DNA from: Ostrinia nubilalis
Lineage: Eukaryota; Arthropoda; Insecta; Lepidoptera; Crambidae
Assembly: GCF_963855985.1 (NCBI RefSeq)
Contig: NC_087119.1
Span: forward strand, 4,008,001 to 4,072,000
Direction: 5' to 3'
Length of the DNA: 64,000 nt
Part shown: positions 8,375 to 20,110 of the stretch, piece after piece
How positions within the stretch are numbered: the stretch's first letter is position 1
Layout: every line of letters starts with the position of its first letter
Program-made: the position numbers and the translations under genes
The notes under the pieces: generated by a model
The model's database searches: none
Seen by the model: the letters and a program-made list of their open reading frames with translations, nothing else
Told to the model about the DNA's origin: nothing

Positions 8375-9534
8375 GTAAGTCTAGTGTTTTTTTAAGATAA
8401 TAGACCTAGGATGCGTAGTAAACTTTTATGTTGTAACTGTTTATCGTTTTTGCACGATAAACCCATACATTTGTCGTCCAAAATCGTCGATATGATTTTA
8501 TCATGGCGCGCATTCTAGCCTGGTTGGCCGTTATAACGAAGATGTGCCAGATAGCTTAGCAAGGCTATCAGTTCCACCAAGATTGTGACAGGTCAAGCTT
8601 AGCAAGACAGGCCTTTCCATCGAGGATATTTTATACGACGCGCAAGTAAAGCTGTCACTTCTACCAAGGTTGTGCGAGGAGGCCAGTAGTGAGAAAGTCG
8701 AAATTAAACTACGAAACTCTGTGCCTATTACATTCAAATGTCACATTCGCATACTGGAAAATACAAATACTTACCTATGTACAAAACTTTTACCAAACAA
8801 ACAAGATTTTACGTACACATTGTAACATTATTAGCATCGCATCTTAGCACATCTGCGGCTGGTGCAAGCCACCATTCTTAATTTTGGAGAAGTGCAGGGA
8901 ATCAAAAAATGGATACTTTTATTAAGACGTTGGTGTTGGTTCGTCCGTGGTTTGAGTGGACGTACGTTATTTTATCCTTCGTTGACACTCGTACCATCAA
9001 ATAGTTCCATGATGGAACTACTGATAATAATTTACATCATTAGTTCTATTAATATTAAATTTAAATTGCGCCTGGAGACGCATGACGCGGAGGGCTGACC
9101 CCAAATAAAATGGGAATTTGCCAGGCAAAGAAGAATTAGTTCCATTTAAAATGGAGCTCTAAATAATGGAATTAGTGTCTAATTTAACTTGACACTAGTA
9201 CCATTCACAGTTCCATGATACCAGCCAGATATGGCAATAAGTAAGAGAAGAAACTAGGCACTACTCGCATAGGCATACTAAACTTAAAATAGGAAAATTT
9301 AATATCCAAGTATATTGACCAGTAGGTATATAGGTTACTAGAAAATAACGTTACGAATACAGACTATTCGAAACTACTTCGATTATAATTATATCGCTAC
9401 AGTCATCAAGCTTCGAATAGAAAATAAATTAGAGTTAGTAGAACACGCTCGGAAATAAAAATTAGAAATAAATGAATGTTTGTTGATTAATAAAATCAAT
9501 ACTTTTATCTAAGTTTTTTTACCTCTATAAGTTT
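8375..9534. other. Intron stretch with low-grade repeats
   Basis: Two partial repeats of a segment containing GACACT(A/C)GTACCAT and AGTTCCATGAT occur near 8,980-9,020 and 9,190-9,225. At 8,540-8,690, AGCTTAGCAAG and CCACCAAG-type words recur. No coding frame is convincing. Confidence 0.35.
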
Positions 9535-9723
9535 TTGTACGGTCGAAATTTTTTTTTACATGTAAAATGGATAGTGAAACAGCAATTTATTCATCTTATT
9601 GAAATATATGGCTCCCATAGTCCATTATGGGATACTAGACGTAAAGAATATCACAATAATAACTTGAGAGAAGATCTATGGAATGAATTAGCACAAAATT
9701 CATACAACCAAAAGCAGCTTTAA
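9535..9723 (+). pseudogene. MADF-domain fragment
   Basis: The frame (62 codons, ending with a stop at 9,723) includes FIHLIEIYGSHSPLWDTRRK, then EYHNNNLREDLWNELAQN. The spacing of the Leu-Ile-x-x-Tyr, Leu-Trp and Trp-x-x-(I/L)-Ala positions matches the first half of a MADF (Myb/SANT-like) DNA-binding domain. MADF proteins are numerous in insects, both as host regulators and as the partner protein of Harbinger transposons. The domain is cut short after about 50 residues, no splice sites or promoter stand out, and it lies among other repeats, so a transposon-derived relic is most likely. Confidence 0.5.
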
Positions 9724-9865
9724 AATTGAAAATTAAAATTCTTTCATTGTTGTTTCAATACGAAATAAAGAATACACTTTTAAACGGACAAAAAATATAC
9801 CATTTTTATTAACATGAAAGCGAAATCCCTCAAGCGGCGCAAATAATGTAAGTCTTAGTAGTACC

Positions 9866-10180
9866 TACATGTTTGAGCCTTTTGGGGTCGAGACGCTAGG
9901 TCCGTGGGGACCAAGTGCTCATCGTCTGCACAGGGAATTAGCCAAGCGGCTGATTGACTGTACAGGTGATGGGACGCTGGCGTATTTCTTGGCCAACGAA
10001 TCAGTTTGGCCATTCAGCGCGGAAATGCGGCCAGCATTCTGGGCACCATGTCGCGTTGTTTGGACAGCGATTTAGGACATATTTTTTATTTGTAAATATT
10101 TAGTCTATGTAGGTAGTTCATAAATTGTAGTTGTATTTTAATTGCATCATCTTTTTTGTAAATATACTTCGACAAAAAAT
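9866..10180 (+). mobile_element. Non-LTR retrotransposon C-terminus and 3' UTR
   Basis: From 9,869 the plus strand reads FEPFGVETLGPWGPSAHRL, then CTGDGTLAYFLANES. Then the frame shifts and the next frame gives RGNAASILGTMSR. VETLG.WGP and the RGNAASILGT ending are hallmarks of a LINE family's polymerase C-terminus. An AT-rich 3' UTR-like sequence (TTTTTTATTTGTAAATATTTAG) follows. The frameshift near 10,010 makes it a dead copy. Confidence 0.65.
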
Positions 10181-10740
10181 GAATTATGTTTAAAACAATC
10201 AAAGAATTATTGAAGGAACAGAAAAACACAGAAAATGAAATAACACGAATTGCAGCACAATTTTTTTTTATGCATAACAAGGCAGGTATTTGACCACAAT
10301 CGCACAAACAACAAATAAAAAATCTTGTCATATTATTCTAAAGAAACAATAAAAAATTGAGGAAACATTCACAATAGGATTGAAGGGAGAAATTAGCGTT
10401 TTTTTGACAAGTTTATTTTGTAAAATTGTTAATTGTTGATCTTTATTTTTTACTGGAAACTGTAAGTAAGTCTTACGTATTAGATAATTTGGAGGCGTTG
10501 TTTTGCTGTTGACATCGAAGATAAAATATTTTGTGTTTTGAAATTATACTTGTCACACATTATGTTTATTAAAAAGAGTGTTTTTTGTAAAGTAGTTACA
10601 TGCTTGTTGGTTTTGTTAATTTTTCATTTTTGTTAAAGTAAACAAGTTAGGGCGAGTAGAGTTAGAAGCTTGGCTCTACATGAGATCTGATAAGTTTTTC
10701 ACGGTGTGAACCAAAATAGTCTCATCTTGACATGTAAGTA
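10151..10740. other. Intron stretch without recognisable features
   Basis: AT-rich sequence, possibly partly the 3' part of the preceding retrotransposon. Nothing further is supported. Confidence 0.4.
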
Positions 10741-10742
10741 AT

Positions 10743-10915
10743 GTCGGAATTGTTTCTGTATCACCACCTTCGGCCTGATCATTGAGATACAGGCCAAGAG
10801 CTTCCTCGTTGTGGATAAAAAAACGTACTGTATAAGAAACGTAGTGTCTGAGTTAGATCTTGTCGGAGTAACATAGTGTCGGAGTTGCGTATTGTCGAAG
10901 AAACTGTCGGAGTTC
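10743..10915. repeat. 16-bp-period TGTCGGAGTT tandem repeat split by a retroposon tail
   Basis: TGTC(G/T)(G/A)AG-type words start at 10,845, 10,861, 10,877 and 10,893, an exact 16-base period, with a further copy at 10,905. A similar word (TGTCGGAATT) lies at 10,742, on the other side of the retroposon tail at 10,762-10,827, so the tail may have landed inside an older tandem array. Confidence 0.55.
10762..10827 (+). mobile_element. Second copy of the GTTGTGGATAAAA retroposon tail
   Basis: CACCTTCGGCCTGATC, GAGATACAGGCCAAGAGC and TTCCTCGTTGTGGAT plus an A-run match the element end at 769-971. About 12 bases found in the first copy between GATC and GAGATAC are missing here. Confidence 0.6.
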
Positions 10916-10925
10916 AATTTTGAGT

Positions 10926-12626
10926 CCATAAACACAACGAGACTTATCACACAAGAGTATCGTTAGGTACTATGACTATGAAGTCATTATTATCTCATAG
11001 CAAATATACACATGACTGCGGTTAAGAACGAGTCATAATTAATCCGATCCCATGCTAATTAAGGCCCATTGTAAATAAATAGTTAATAATAGTAATATGA
11101 ACTGATTGACAAACGTTCATAGAAATCACGGTGACTAATGCGCTGACACAGTTACTGATAAACCCTCTTAGTTTGTTTAGGCTCTGCACACACTACATTG
11201 TGTGTAGCTACAGATTCTACTTTTGCTAATAAACTTCTTATAAAATTCTTTCTAGTCGACGACGATAAAATTACCCTTTGGAATACTTTTTAGAACACTT
11301 ATGAAAAAAATGTTACAAACAAGAAAATAATGTTTTAGATAATTCCTCCAAATAGAAAAACCCAGACAAGATAACTTAACCAACATGACTTCATAAAATA
11401 CCAACTTATTTGAAACCACTAACGCATTTTTTGGAAAATTTTAACTGATACGTTTATACAGTGAGTGTACGTGAACCCTTACTAACATGCATCTGACGAC
11501 CAAACATGTAATAAAAACTATTCCAGCTGACACTTTATTATAAGAACTATTCGTAATGCTTTTAGAGTAACGTCTGTGATAGATACGAGTACATTTAAGT
11601 CAATGGTAGAGCAATTAGATTTCCACTCCTATGACTCAAACAACCGTTTTAACTATTATTTATGGGTTTCACAGCGAAGTTCATTTTGGATACGAAATAA
11701 TTCAATTAATGTCGCCTTTATAATAAAATTGTATTAAATATAATAACAAGGCTTTAGAGAGGCCTATGTATGAGACTAATTGAAAGAAATAAAACTGACA
11801 GAACCATAATATAATTAAGAAAACACGACAGAAGTAACCAAATAACCTGAATCAAACTGAAATATAGAGAGCTAAAACTTTACTTCAATTACAGAAGTAA
11901 CGTACAGAATACTAGGTAAAATGGTGAATACGTAAGGTGTATTGAAAAGAAACACCTAGGTATACAAGAGATAGGTAGGACATTAAAAAAAACTAATAAA
12001 TGCGCCGGCAGTGGGGGCAGGGTCCAATCCAAACTACGGTGGTCAGGGCTGCAGACTGAGGAACCTCCGGACAATGAAGGTTGAAGACTAGCGCTTTTTG
12101 TATCTGACACTTGAACCACACGACTAAGAAAGAGAATAAGTAAAGGAAAAAGACCTTTGATCGAAGAAATATCAAAAATTTTACGATACATGACAAAATT
12201 GTTGCATTTTTTTCCTATCTGACAACTGACAAATGACGTCTCGCCAAGCTATTGTGTTTTACTTTTTTATAAATGGCTTCGTGCGGTTTACGAATGGCCA
12301 GTGTCAAGTAAATGAATAAAATTAAAATAACGATAAAGGTTGTTATGAACCGATTTTTCTTTTTTTGTTTGAATATATTGGATTTCAATGATTTAAGGTA
12401 TAGGTACGTAATAATTTACCTACTACTCGAGTGCGGCTGTTATTGGAATCATCATCTTGTCTGAAAATTCTTGATGAGTATCTCTTGAAAAGAGGCTAAA
12501 AGAGGTGAAAATCTGAAAAGTATAGCATGTGTAGTGAGAAATGAAATATCATTTAGTATGTGTGTAAGTCATCAGTCATAAGTATGTGGGTATTTTACAT
12601 ACCTACTCGTGAACTGAAACACTTAC
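10926..12626. other. Intron stretch, no gene
   Basis: AT-rich unique sequence. A minus-strand open frame of 100 codons (11,889-12,191) has no recognisable domain and no support from splice or promoter signals. A small GC-richer patch lies at 12,000-12,080. Confidence 0.4.
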
Positions 12627-13252
12627 TGCAATGAGGATCATTTCGATTTTTAGCTGTGAATGCAGATTTATAGGGCTAAGAAATCCTTAATACACAGTCC
12701 AAACATTTTTGTTCTACGACAAAAATTGACGAAGTTATGGCCAAATTACTAAAAAAGTTCACTGACCGCCCGGCGCGGGGACGATGACGTCACAATATCC
12801 GATCCGAACGCTGCCGGCGTACTGCGTGGATAGAAAATATTTTTTTCTAGCCAAACTATCAGTTTTAGAGAAAAACTTGTAATGACATTTATTCATCAGA
12901 ATAAAGTAAGCTATCGATAGGTAATTTTTAAAAATAGAAATTGTGAAAAATAACGCAAAATATCCATACGCTCATACGATTCAATGGAATGCAGAGACGC
13001 GATTTGGGTCTCCGCGGTAGTATATTATACCAATAGTACGCCGGCTGCGCTCGATTCGGATATAGTGACGTCACGCGGCCCTGCGTACGTTGACTTTTAG
13101 CGGCAAAAACGGCCTATGTTTATTACTTAATATCTTCGTAAGTAATGGTCCGATTTGGATAATTCAAAAAGATATATCTTTCTTATGTCTTAAAGATTAA
13201 CGTAGATACTAGTTTTATTGCATTTTCTACAACAGTACTGATCCTCATTGCA
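12627..13252. mobile_element. TIR element (MITE), 626 bp
   Basis: A perfect 14-base inverted repeat TGCAATGAGGATCA ends the segment on both sides. Each half also holds a TGACGTCAC-like word in a GC-richer context (12,785 and 13,065). It has no transposase frame, so it is a non-autonomous element. The flanking target duplication is not clear. Confidence 0.55.
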
Positions 13253-13539
13253 TCGTAACGATAATAAACAAACACTGAGCTTTAAAGTATTATTAATGGA
13301 CTTCCCTGTGGCCTGATTTAACTGTTCTTTAATTAATGCCAATTGACTGGAGAGTTTAATTGTTCTCTCCTTACTATGAACGAACAATAAGTATACATTA
13401 TGGATCATTGAGTGAAATGTAGACACTTACTTAAATTAACTCCATATTCTAAAATTGTCGTTTATTCAAATATCAGCATACTGCCATGGAATTACATAAA
13501 GCTCTAACACACGAACAGCAGTTTGCTATCGACATATTA

Positions 13540-13655
13540 TATTAATGTAACTGCAGCCGATGCTAGAAGGTGGCTAGCAGCTATCGACGTGCAGTCGACG
13601 GGTTAGCGGCTGCTGCCGACGGCTAGCCTACGCCGCCATTTTGACAGTCGATACA
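13540..13655. repeat. GC-rich GCTAGC/TCGACG-rich patch
   Basis: Words such as GCTAGCAGCTATCGACG, GCCGACGGCTAGCC and GTCGACGGGTTAGCGGC repeat in both orientations within about 110 bases. The composition differs sharply from the surroundings. It resembles part of a dispersed lepidopteran repeat, but no ends could be placed. Confidence 0.4.
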
Positions 13656-13819
13656 ATAGTCCAGGAGCGAGGACGTGCACAAAATGAGCTGAATCGAAGA
13701 AATGTATTGATCCTGAATTGCTTATTAGCTAAAACATTTTGCAATTTTTTTCGTATTAGTGTGTGTTAGTAAAGCCCTTAGGTGAAACCTATAGTTTGTT
13801 TGAAAAGGGTTTCATGTCA

Positions 13820-13935
13820 AAGGTGTCATGGTTTGTGTAAGGTGGTCCATAGCTCGGAGGCTCATAGTCTTGGTGACTCTTGTTTATACGGTTCGATTCC
13901 CTGCTAAGTGGACGGAGCATAAATCTTGATTCGAG
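13820..13935 (+). mobile_element. tRNA-like SINE head (fragment)
   Basis: GTGGTCCATAGCTCGGAGG resembles a tRNA A box, and GGTTCGATTCC about 45 bases later is a perfect RNA polymerase III B box. The intervening sequence does not fold as a clean tRNA. The most likely reading is the tRNA-derived head of a SINE; its tail is not recognised. Confidence 0.45.
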
Positions 13936-15236
13936 TACATTTCAGTTCGGGTCGACTAGGGCTTCCAAGTTGAGAAGATCGTTTAGTATAAATGAAAATG
14001 AGCTAATTATGAAGAAATAACCAACCTGTTTAAACAAAATTCTTTAGGAGACTTGTATCATCAAAATTTAACAGACTCGGCAGCATTTAAATGTATGACT
14101 AAAAAGTTTAAATATACATCTATAGTTTAGTAACTTAAACTATGTATTTAGGAAAATGTTTGAAGATTTCACCCAATTTATATGATCACAGGCATGGGTG
14201 AATAGCGGTCATAAAAATGTCAATAGCGACTAAACTTGAAAATATTAACAGATTTTATAGTTTGAGCAAACCGCACTCAAATGCACCAGCAATGCAAAAT
14301 ATGGGTTTTCTAAAGATGCTCATAATTTGATATTCATAGGCCTCACTCCTAATAGATTAATCTAAATTCTAATATAAAAAAAATGTCCTGACAGACTCCC
14401 AAGTCATGGTACGCCTACACGATCCAAAGCCAACGCAGCGTTCCCGGCTTGGAATGTTGAGTGCGTATGTAGGCGGACGTATGATGTTCAAGTGTTGTAA
14501 CCACATTAGTTTATCGCTCAACTGCTCTCTAGCAACTGATCTCCAAGCACGAAAAACTATAGTAACATATTACCCAGACCTCAAAGTAGACTTGTATTTG
14601 TAAAAACTTAAAAGCTACTGCGACACAAGTCATGTGATTAGTGCAGAAGCTGCTGTTATAAGAATACTCTGTACATTGATTTATTGACAATAAACTTTTT
14701 TAAATCTATCGCTCTACCGCTCTTTAGCAACTAAAATCCAAGCAAACAATACACATGGAAAACAAAATTATTTCCTCTTATGACAGCAAACAATCCCTTG
14801 TCATGACAACTACAACCTTACAATTACGAGAGTTGATCGTGCTTAGGGTACTGATCTCACTACTGTGTACATATTTGAGCATAATTTACTACTATTTGGT
14901 GCTTATTAAAGTGTTATCGTACATGTACTAAAGCTCACTGTGAAGTTGAAATTTGTTTATGTTGCGTAATAAAACGCTTGCCTTCCTACTACTAGTAGGT
15001 AGCTCTGTAAGTTGTACAATTTCAATAAAATGTTTTGACGAATGACGTAAGAAAAATAGAAATAATTTATAAGTGTAAATAGAAAAAATACCTCAATGTT
15101 TCCTTTAGTGGTACCAAATAATAGCAGTAGAGTAGAGCATTCTGTGAAGCATCTCGGTTAAAAAGTCTTCAAATGTGTAATTTTATTCTACGGTTCCAAA
15201 CTATCTACAAAAGTTAATATCTACAATATTCAATAT
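13936..15236. other. Intron stretch, no gene
   Basis: AT-rich sequence; the open frame at 14,406-14,603 (65 codons) has no domain. Two partial repeats of 'CTCTAGCAACTGAT/CTTTAGCAACTAAA..TCCAAGCA' lie near 14,525 and 14,720. Confidence 0.35.
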
Positions 15237-15542
15237 AATAGGGACGATGACTGGGTAATGTAATCGAAATTCTATTTAGTCCGGCAGACAGATAATTAGA
15301 AAATATTAGACTCATATTTTTTTTTCATTATCGAATAATTACACTATTATATTGAGTTGAAATGTCGCGTGACGTCACTTTTGAGTAAAAATTCTACTCA
15401 AGCGTGACGTATCGCACCATTTCAACTCAATGTAGCACTGTTATTATTTAATTATGAACGAAAATAAAAAAATATGAGTCCAATATTTTCTAATTATCTG
15501 TCTGACGAACTAATCATTGAAATTTTGTCATCTAGCCTATTC
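15237..15542. mobile_element. Fold-back MITE, about 306 bp
   Basis: Long imperfect inverted repeats: the left arm has GGCAGACAGATAATTAGAAA and the right arm the complement (TTTCTAATTATCTGTCTGAC). The arms extend outward through AATAGG...GATGAC on the left and GTCATCTAGCCTATT on the right. The centre contains TTGAGTTGAAATG and its complement CATTTCAACTCAA plus TGACGTCAC. No coding frame is present. Confidence 0.65.
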
Positions 15543-17952
15543 TACCGAAGATTTAAAAGGCGGGAGTGGTCCTCATATACAATGTACTTACTCGTGTTTG
15601 TGTTTGCAATCTGAGAAATACACAATACTACATATGCCTGCATCCGCTATTCGCTGGCCTTTATTATGATGAGTTTCGCACTCCGGATGTTATGTTTTTT
15701 GTCTCAGCATGGCAACAGATGAGATACAATACTTGTTTTAATCTCACAAATGTTAACCCTTCTCAGAATACGCTCCTCCTTTTTGAATAAGATCGGCGAC
15801 GTGCAGATTCTCTGTTAGTCTTTGTTCCCTCAGGTCAATTTGTACCATGAAGCCGTATTAATATAGTCGAAGAAATCTGCGTGCGTAGAGGTTAATCTTT
15901 TCAACTAATATAACATAGAATTTTCGGTCGATAAAATATAGAAGAAGAAAGATATCGATACGAGTAGGAATCATTTAGAAAAAAGAGAGCTTTCCAGCTT
16001 ATGGGTATTGAGAGGCTTCAGAAAAAAAACATCTGCATTCTTTTCTCAGACAGGTGAAATGATAAAAAAATGGTCTACATCTAAAATAGATCAAGCAATA
16101 TTTTTATTCTGAGTCTGAGATAGTAGGTACGAGTATAATAAATATTTCGGCTAATAGATTCACAGACTGAAATTGTATTGCATAATACAATTGCTATTAA
16201 TACACTCCCATCTCACAATACATTTTTCAATTAGTCTGATATGGCTGTTTAAATTACTCAAAACAATTTAAAATAATTTGTATTCATAAAAGAATGACTG
16301 ATTGAACTAACAATATGAAATATACATACTCGTACTATACCATACTGATTATATCAAAATGGACCACAAAGTCCTCTTATTATTCCTCATTATTGTGAAC
16401 AACATTTCAACCACCCGTCTTTTATGTTTTAGGTTCTGATCAAAGATACCCAAAACCAATGATTCAATTTGTCAGTTTCATACTCGTAAGATCGTTTTTT
16501 ATAACCACACATTAATTAATTAATTATTATTAATGAAAACGAAAAAGTTCGCTATTTTTCAATTAGGTTTGAAGGGTGATATCTTTGGACCATTGAATCT
16601 GAATCTTCGTTCTATTGCTCTGCCGGTTGTAATTAAGAATTACATCATCAAATGCTCGAGTCTCCCGAATAAACATTTCTTCGAATTACTAATAAGAACT
16701 CTTGTTACTTCTTGTTACTAACGAACTTTACTATAGTAACACGAGGCATTCAAATTGTTTCTTCAAAGATCTTTTAAAATCTTTGGCGTCGTACAATGTA
16801 ATTAAAAAATTAATATTTAAACGAATTAGATGTTAGTAATGTTCCATTCTAAGTATTAATGATGGACATTGTGTTATAAATATGTAATAACTGCACTGAT
16901 TTAAAAAATACTCCATGGTCTCAGGGCTGCCAAATCTATGTAGGTATTTGTACGATATTTTAGAGTAGAGTAGTCATGCTACTAGTGCGTAATATTCCAA
17001 ACGCCCTAACTTCTTTAAAGTTTTAAATACAATATCTACAAATCCATTCACAAAATACAAAAATATGACAACACAACCACCATGGTCCATCTCCAATCCC
17101 CACCATAACACGCTGTGTGGCCACACCATTACTCCTCTGTCTCTATTATCACATCGCATTGATTGGAACAATTGCTATGACATGGGACGCATTCTTCCGA
17201 ATTACATTTAATTGGCTGTGGTGGGTCCGTGATTCAACATTTTGATCACCAGGACAAGATATGGTGTAATATTTATTTAATAAACGATGTAGTTATCTTT
17301 TTTAAAATTTACTAGACTTTAGAACTTTAATCCGGAGTTTACTACGTTGAAATTTCAGTAGTATAAAAAGATTATTACCCCTACTCGACGATAGTAGGTA
17401 CGGTGCAAAGTTAAAACAACTCATTTTAGCTATAGGGCCAAAATGTTAAATGCGATTATTAATATGACCTATAGGGCAATAATGTGTTTTAAAATTGAAA
17501 GTTCAAAATTCAAGAACAAATCAATAGAAATAGCTATTCATCCTTGGAAACAAACATCAATTTAGTTTTTATTGGAATTCAACTGTACTCGTATTACGAT
17601 CGAGTACTTTATACTTGTAAAAGATCTTCATCTTCTATTTGTTCTTTCGATCTAAATTATTTGTAGTTCTCGTAGTATTCATCTTTCGATCTAAAAATCG
17701 ATATTTCACCGCCTTGAAATAGGCTCTTACTTAGTACCAATTAGTTTTACAGTAAAATGTTTTAGTAATTATCTGTTTTATTGTCCGCCACTCCCGCGGG
17801 AGGAACGCACTCTCTCATATTGCACTTTTGCCCTACCTGTACCTTAGCTTCAATGTTCTTGCCTTTGGCTATATTGTCTACCTCTAGGTATAACAATCAC
17901 TTTGCGTTCAAGAGCATAGTATATTATGATATTTAGGTATTTATAATTTCTA
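15543..17952. other. Intron stretch, no gene
   Basis: AT-rich sequence with short open frames only. Near 17,430-17,480 the word CTATAGGGC(A/C)A appears twice. A minus-strand 65-codon frame at 16,974-17,171 has no known domain. Confidence 0.35.
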
Positions 17953-18302
17953 TACAGGGTGACTTTGTAATCAGTATATTTTTTTTTAAAAAGCTCTATA
18001 GAACTATTTAACAATATAAATTTATCTTTGTTATTCGTGGCATTTTTCGCGAAAAATATTATTGAAAATGTAATTAGCGGGTGCCCACAGCCCATATCTT
18101 ATTTTTAACGGTTAATACTTATTTTCGCGCACTATTATGTCTATTAAGTTTTGCAGTTACCTAACTGTGTGTACGTAATTTTCTATGAACGAATCAAATT
18201 CTCCGTGTGTCAATTTTCAAACCGCGCGAATTCGATTCGATTATGCTATTGATTCTGAGTCGCTCCTAAAAATTTGGACACTGATTGCAAAATCACCCTG
18301 TA
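17953..18302. mobile_element. TIR element with TACAGGGTGA ends, 350 bp
   Basis: The left end TACAGGGTGACTTTGTAATC and the right end GATTGCAAAATCACCCTGTA are inverted repeats with about two mismatches. The terminal TACAGGGTG is shared with the element at 52,773 and with single ends near 40,940, 57,329 and 60,272. An open frame inside (18,185-18,418) runs out of the element and is not a transposase. Confidence 0.6.
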
Positions 18303-19521
18303 TTCTGTTGGTATTCTTGATACAGCTTTTATCAAATGAAACACAAATTGTAAGTTTTTTAGAGTTTTTAGAGTTTTATCCGTTAGTATACGTATTCAAA
18401 TTGAACAAATATTTTTGAGTTAATACTTGAATTGTCTAAGCCTTTAATATCTTAGCACTATTGATATAAATTACATAGTGGCTTAACATATCAAAGGCAT
18501 TAGGATTTAGTTCCTATAGTACGCCTGTCCTACTAAGGTATACTCAGAGAGATAGGCTTACGCTGAATCCAATACTATTGTCAAAGCGAATACTGTGAGT
18601 CAGTGTATGTGTTGGCTTAGCTATCCATTTATTTAAATAAACGTTATTAAAGGAAATGTATAGAGACAGTCTTAATACCCTATACTTTACTTCTCCTTTA
18701 GGTAACCCAGATAATGCTAAAATGAATACTAAGTTAAGTTAAAATTGTTTACGTCATTATAATTCAATATTATTATGAGTTATTTTCGTAATAAGAAATC
18801 CAAATCCCTGATGCATCATAAACGGTAACCGATCAAGGGATGTGTGTGCACAAATATTTTATCGATAAAACTGTGCCCAAACTTTGAAAACGTTTACTAG
18901 AAAGTTTTCCAGTCAAGGCGCTGCTTGCAGTATAGGAATTAAACTTAATTGAGAAGTTATTAATCGAAGTGAATACAATCAAAACTTCAGCAAATTGAAT
19001 TCAATGCTGAGTGAATATCACGAAAGATAAAATATTTTAGTCACGTGTATAGGTAATAATAACACGACATGACCTACTAATACCGAACATCCGATATCAT
19101 GACCAGTATCAGTAGAATTTACTGAAAATTATGAAATAGACGAAACTTGTAATAGATAATATTGGCTTTGGAAACAAACACGATGTTATAGGCCAATGTT
19201 AACGAATTGTGTTAACAATTTTATCTTGTTGCCTACTTAGAACGGGAAGATAAATTGGAATCAACATAATTGAAAATCGTTCCCAGCTTTGTTCAATGTC
19301 ATTGTTTGAAAAAAATATATTTAAAGACCTTTCACACAAAACGCTTATGTTTATTGTTAGGTATTTATTAATGCCAAAGTTTGAATGATTGTATCAAAAG
19401 ATTTGAGTTAATAGTATTATATTTATTCATATTAAATGATCACGAAATAATCAGCATTTACATGACAAGGGATCTCATATTCTAATTTAAGTAAAACTAA
19501 TCAATAGGTAATATAAAAGTG
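18303..19521. other. Intron stretch, no gene
   Basis: Unique AT-rich sequence. No coding frame, repeat or regulatory signal can be supported. Confidence 0.4.
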
Positions 19522-19587
19522 ACTATCGATATCGATAAAGTGACAGGCCTCGCTTACCGATATCGCGTGCCGCCCTCAATCGATAGT
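19522..19587. promoter_or_regulatory. Cluster of TATCGATA (DRE-like) sites
   Basis: TATCGATA occurs twice in overlap at 19,524-19,537, followed by CGATATCG at 19,558-19,565 and ATCGATAG at 19,579-19,586. TATCGATA is the DNA replication-related element bound by DREF in insects. The outer ACTATCGAT and ATCGATAGT also form a 9-base inverted repeat. Whether it acts as an enhancer or promoter is inference; no transcript start is evident next to it. Confidence 0.4.
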
Positions 19588-19899
19588 TAGGTTGTATTCA
19601 TTATAATTGCATGTCCCTGTGTTGCTCAAAATTATTTCTAGCTGGGTTATTACGCGATGCACCAGCTATCGGCATGTGGATCTCTTCACGGCGTAACTGT
19701 GCTCTAGTTACACGAATTCACAATGTATTTAAAAATCAATTTTGAATGTGAAATGTCATGATTTGTTCTGGAATTCACTTAGTTTCGTCTTTTAAGCTAA
19801 GCACCTTATTAATTAGTTCATTGGCGATTAGAATCGATTATAGGATGATCATACTAAGCATTTAATTTGTGTGCAGTTTTATTTTATTTGACGTACTTT

Positions 19900-20110
19900 A
19901 TGTAAGGTGAAGGTAAGAGGCGACTTAGGGACTACACATCAAACAGAGAACGGGCAGCAACGCTCTCTGAAAAACATCAATCTTTTCAACTGCGATCTCC
20001 AACCCGCCTGCCAAGCGTGGAGATTATGGCAAAACCCTCCACTATAGTGGAGGAGGCTCATAGTCCAGCAGTGGACTGTAAAGGGTTGTTGATGATGATG
20101 ATGATGATGT
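19900..20110 (+). mobile_element. Retroposon 3' end with (GAT)n tail
   Basis: The segment contains GGAGGAGGCTCATAGTCCAG, CAGTGGACTGTAAAGGG and then TTGTTGATGATGATGATGATGATG. The ending closely parallels the one at 210-285 (GGAGGCCTATGTTCAGCAGTGGAC...GATGATG), which shows a related family whose tail is a GAT repeat. Typical of moth and butterfly genomes. Confidence 0.65.

Noticed and set aside
11889..12191. 100-codon minus-strand frame with a hydrophobic end
   Set aside because: Low-complexity hydrophobic content from T-rich DNA and no gene signals; overlapping frame also open.
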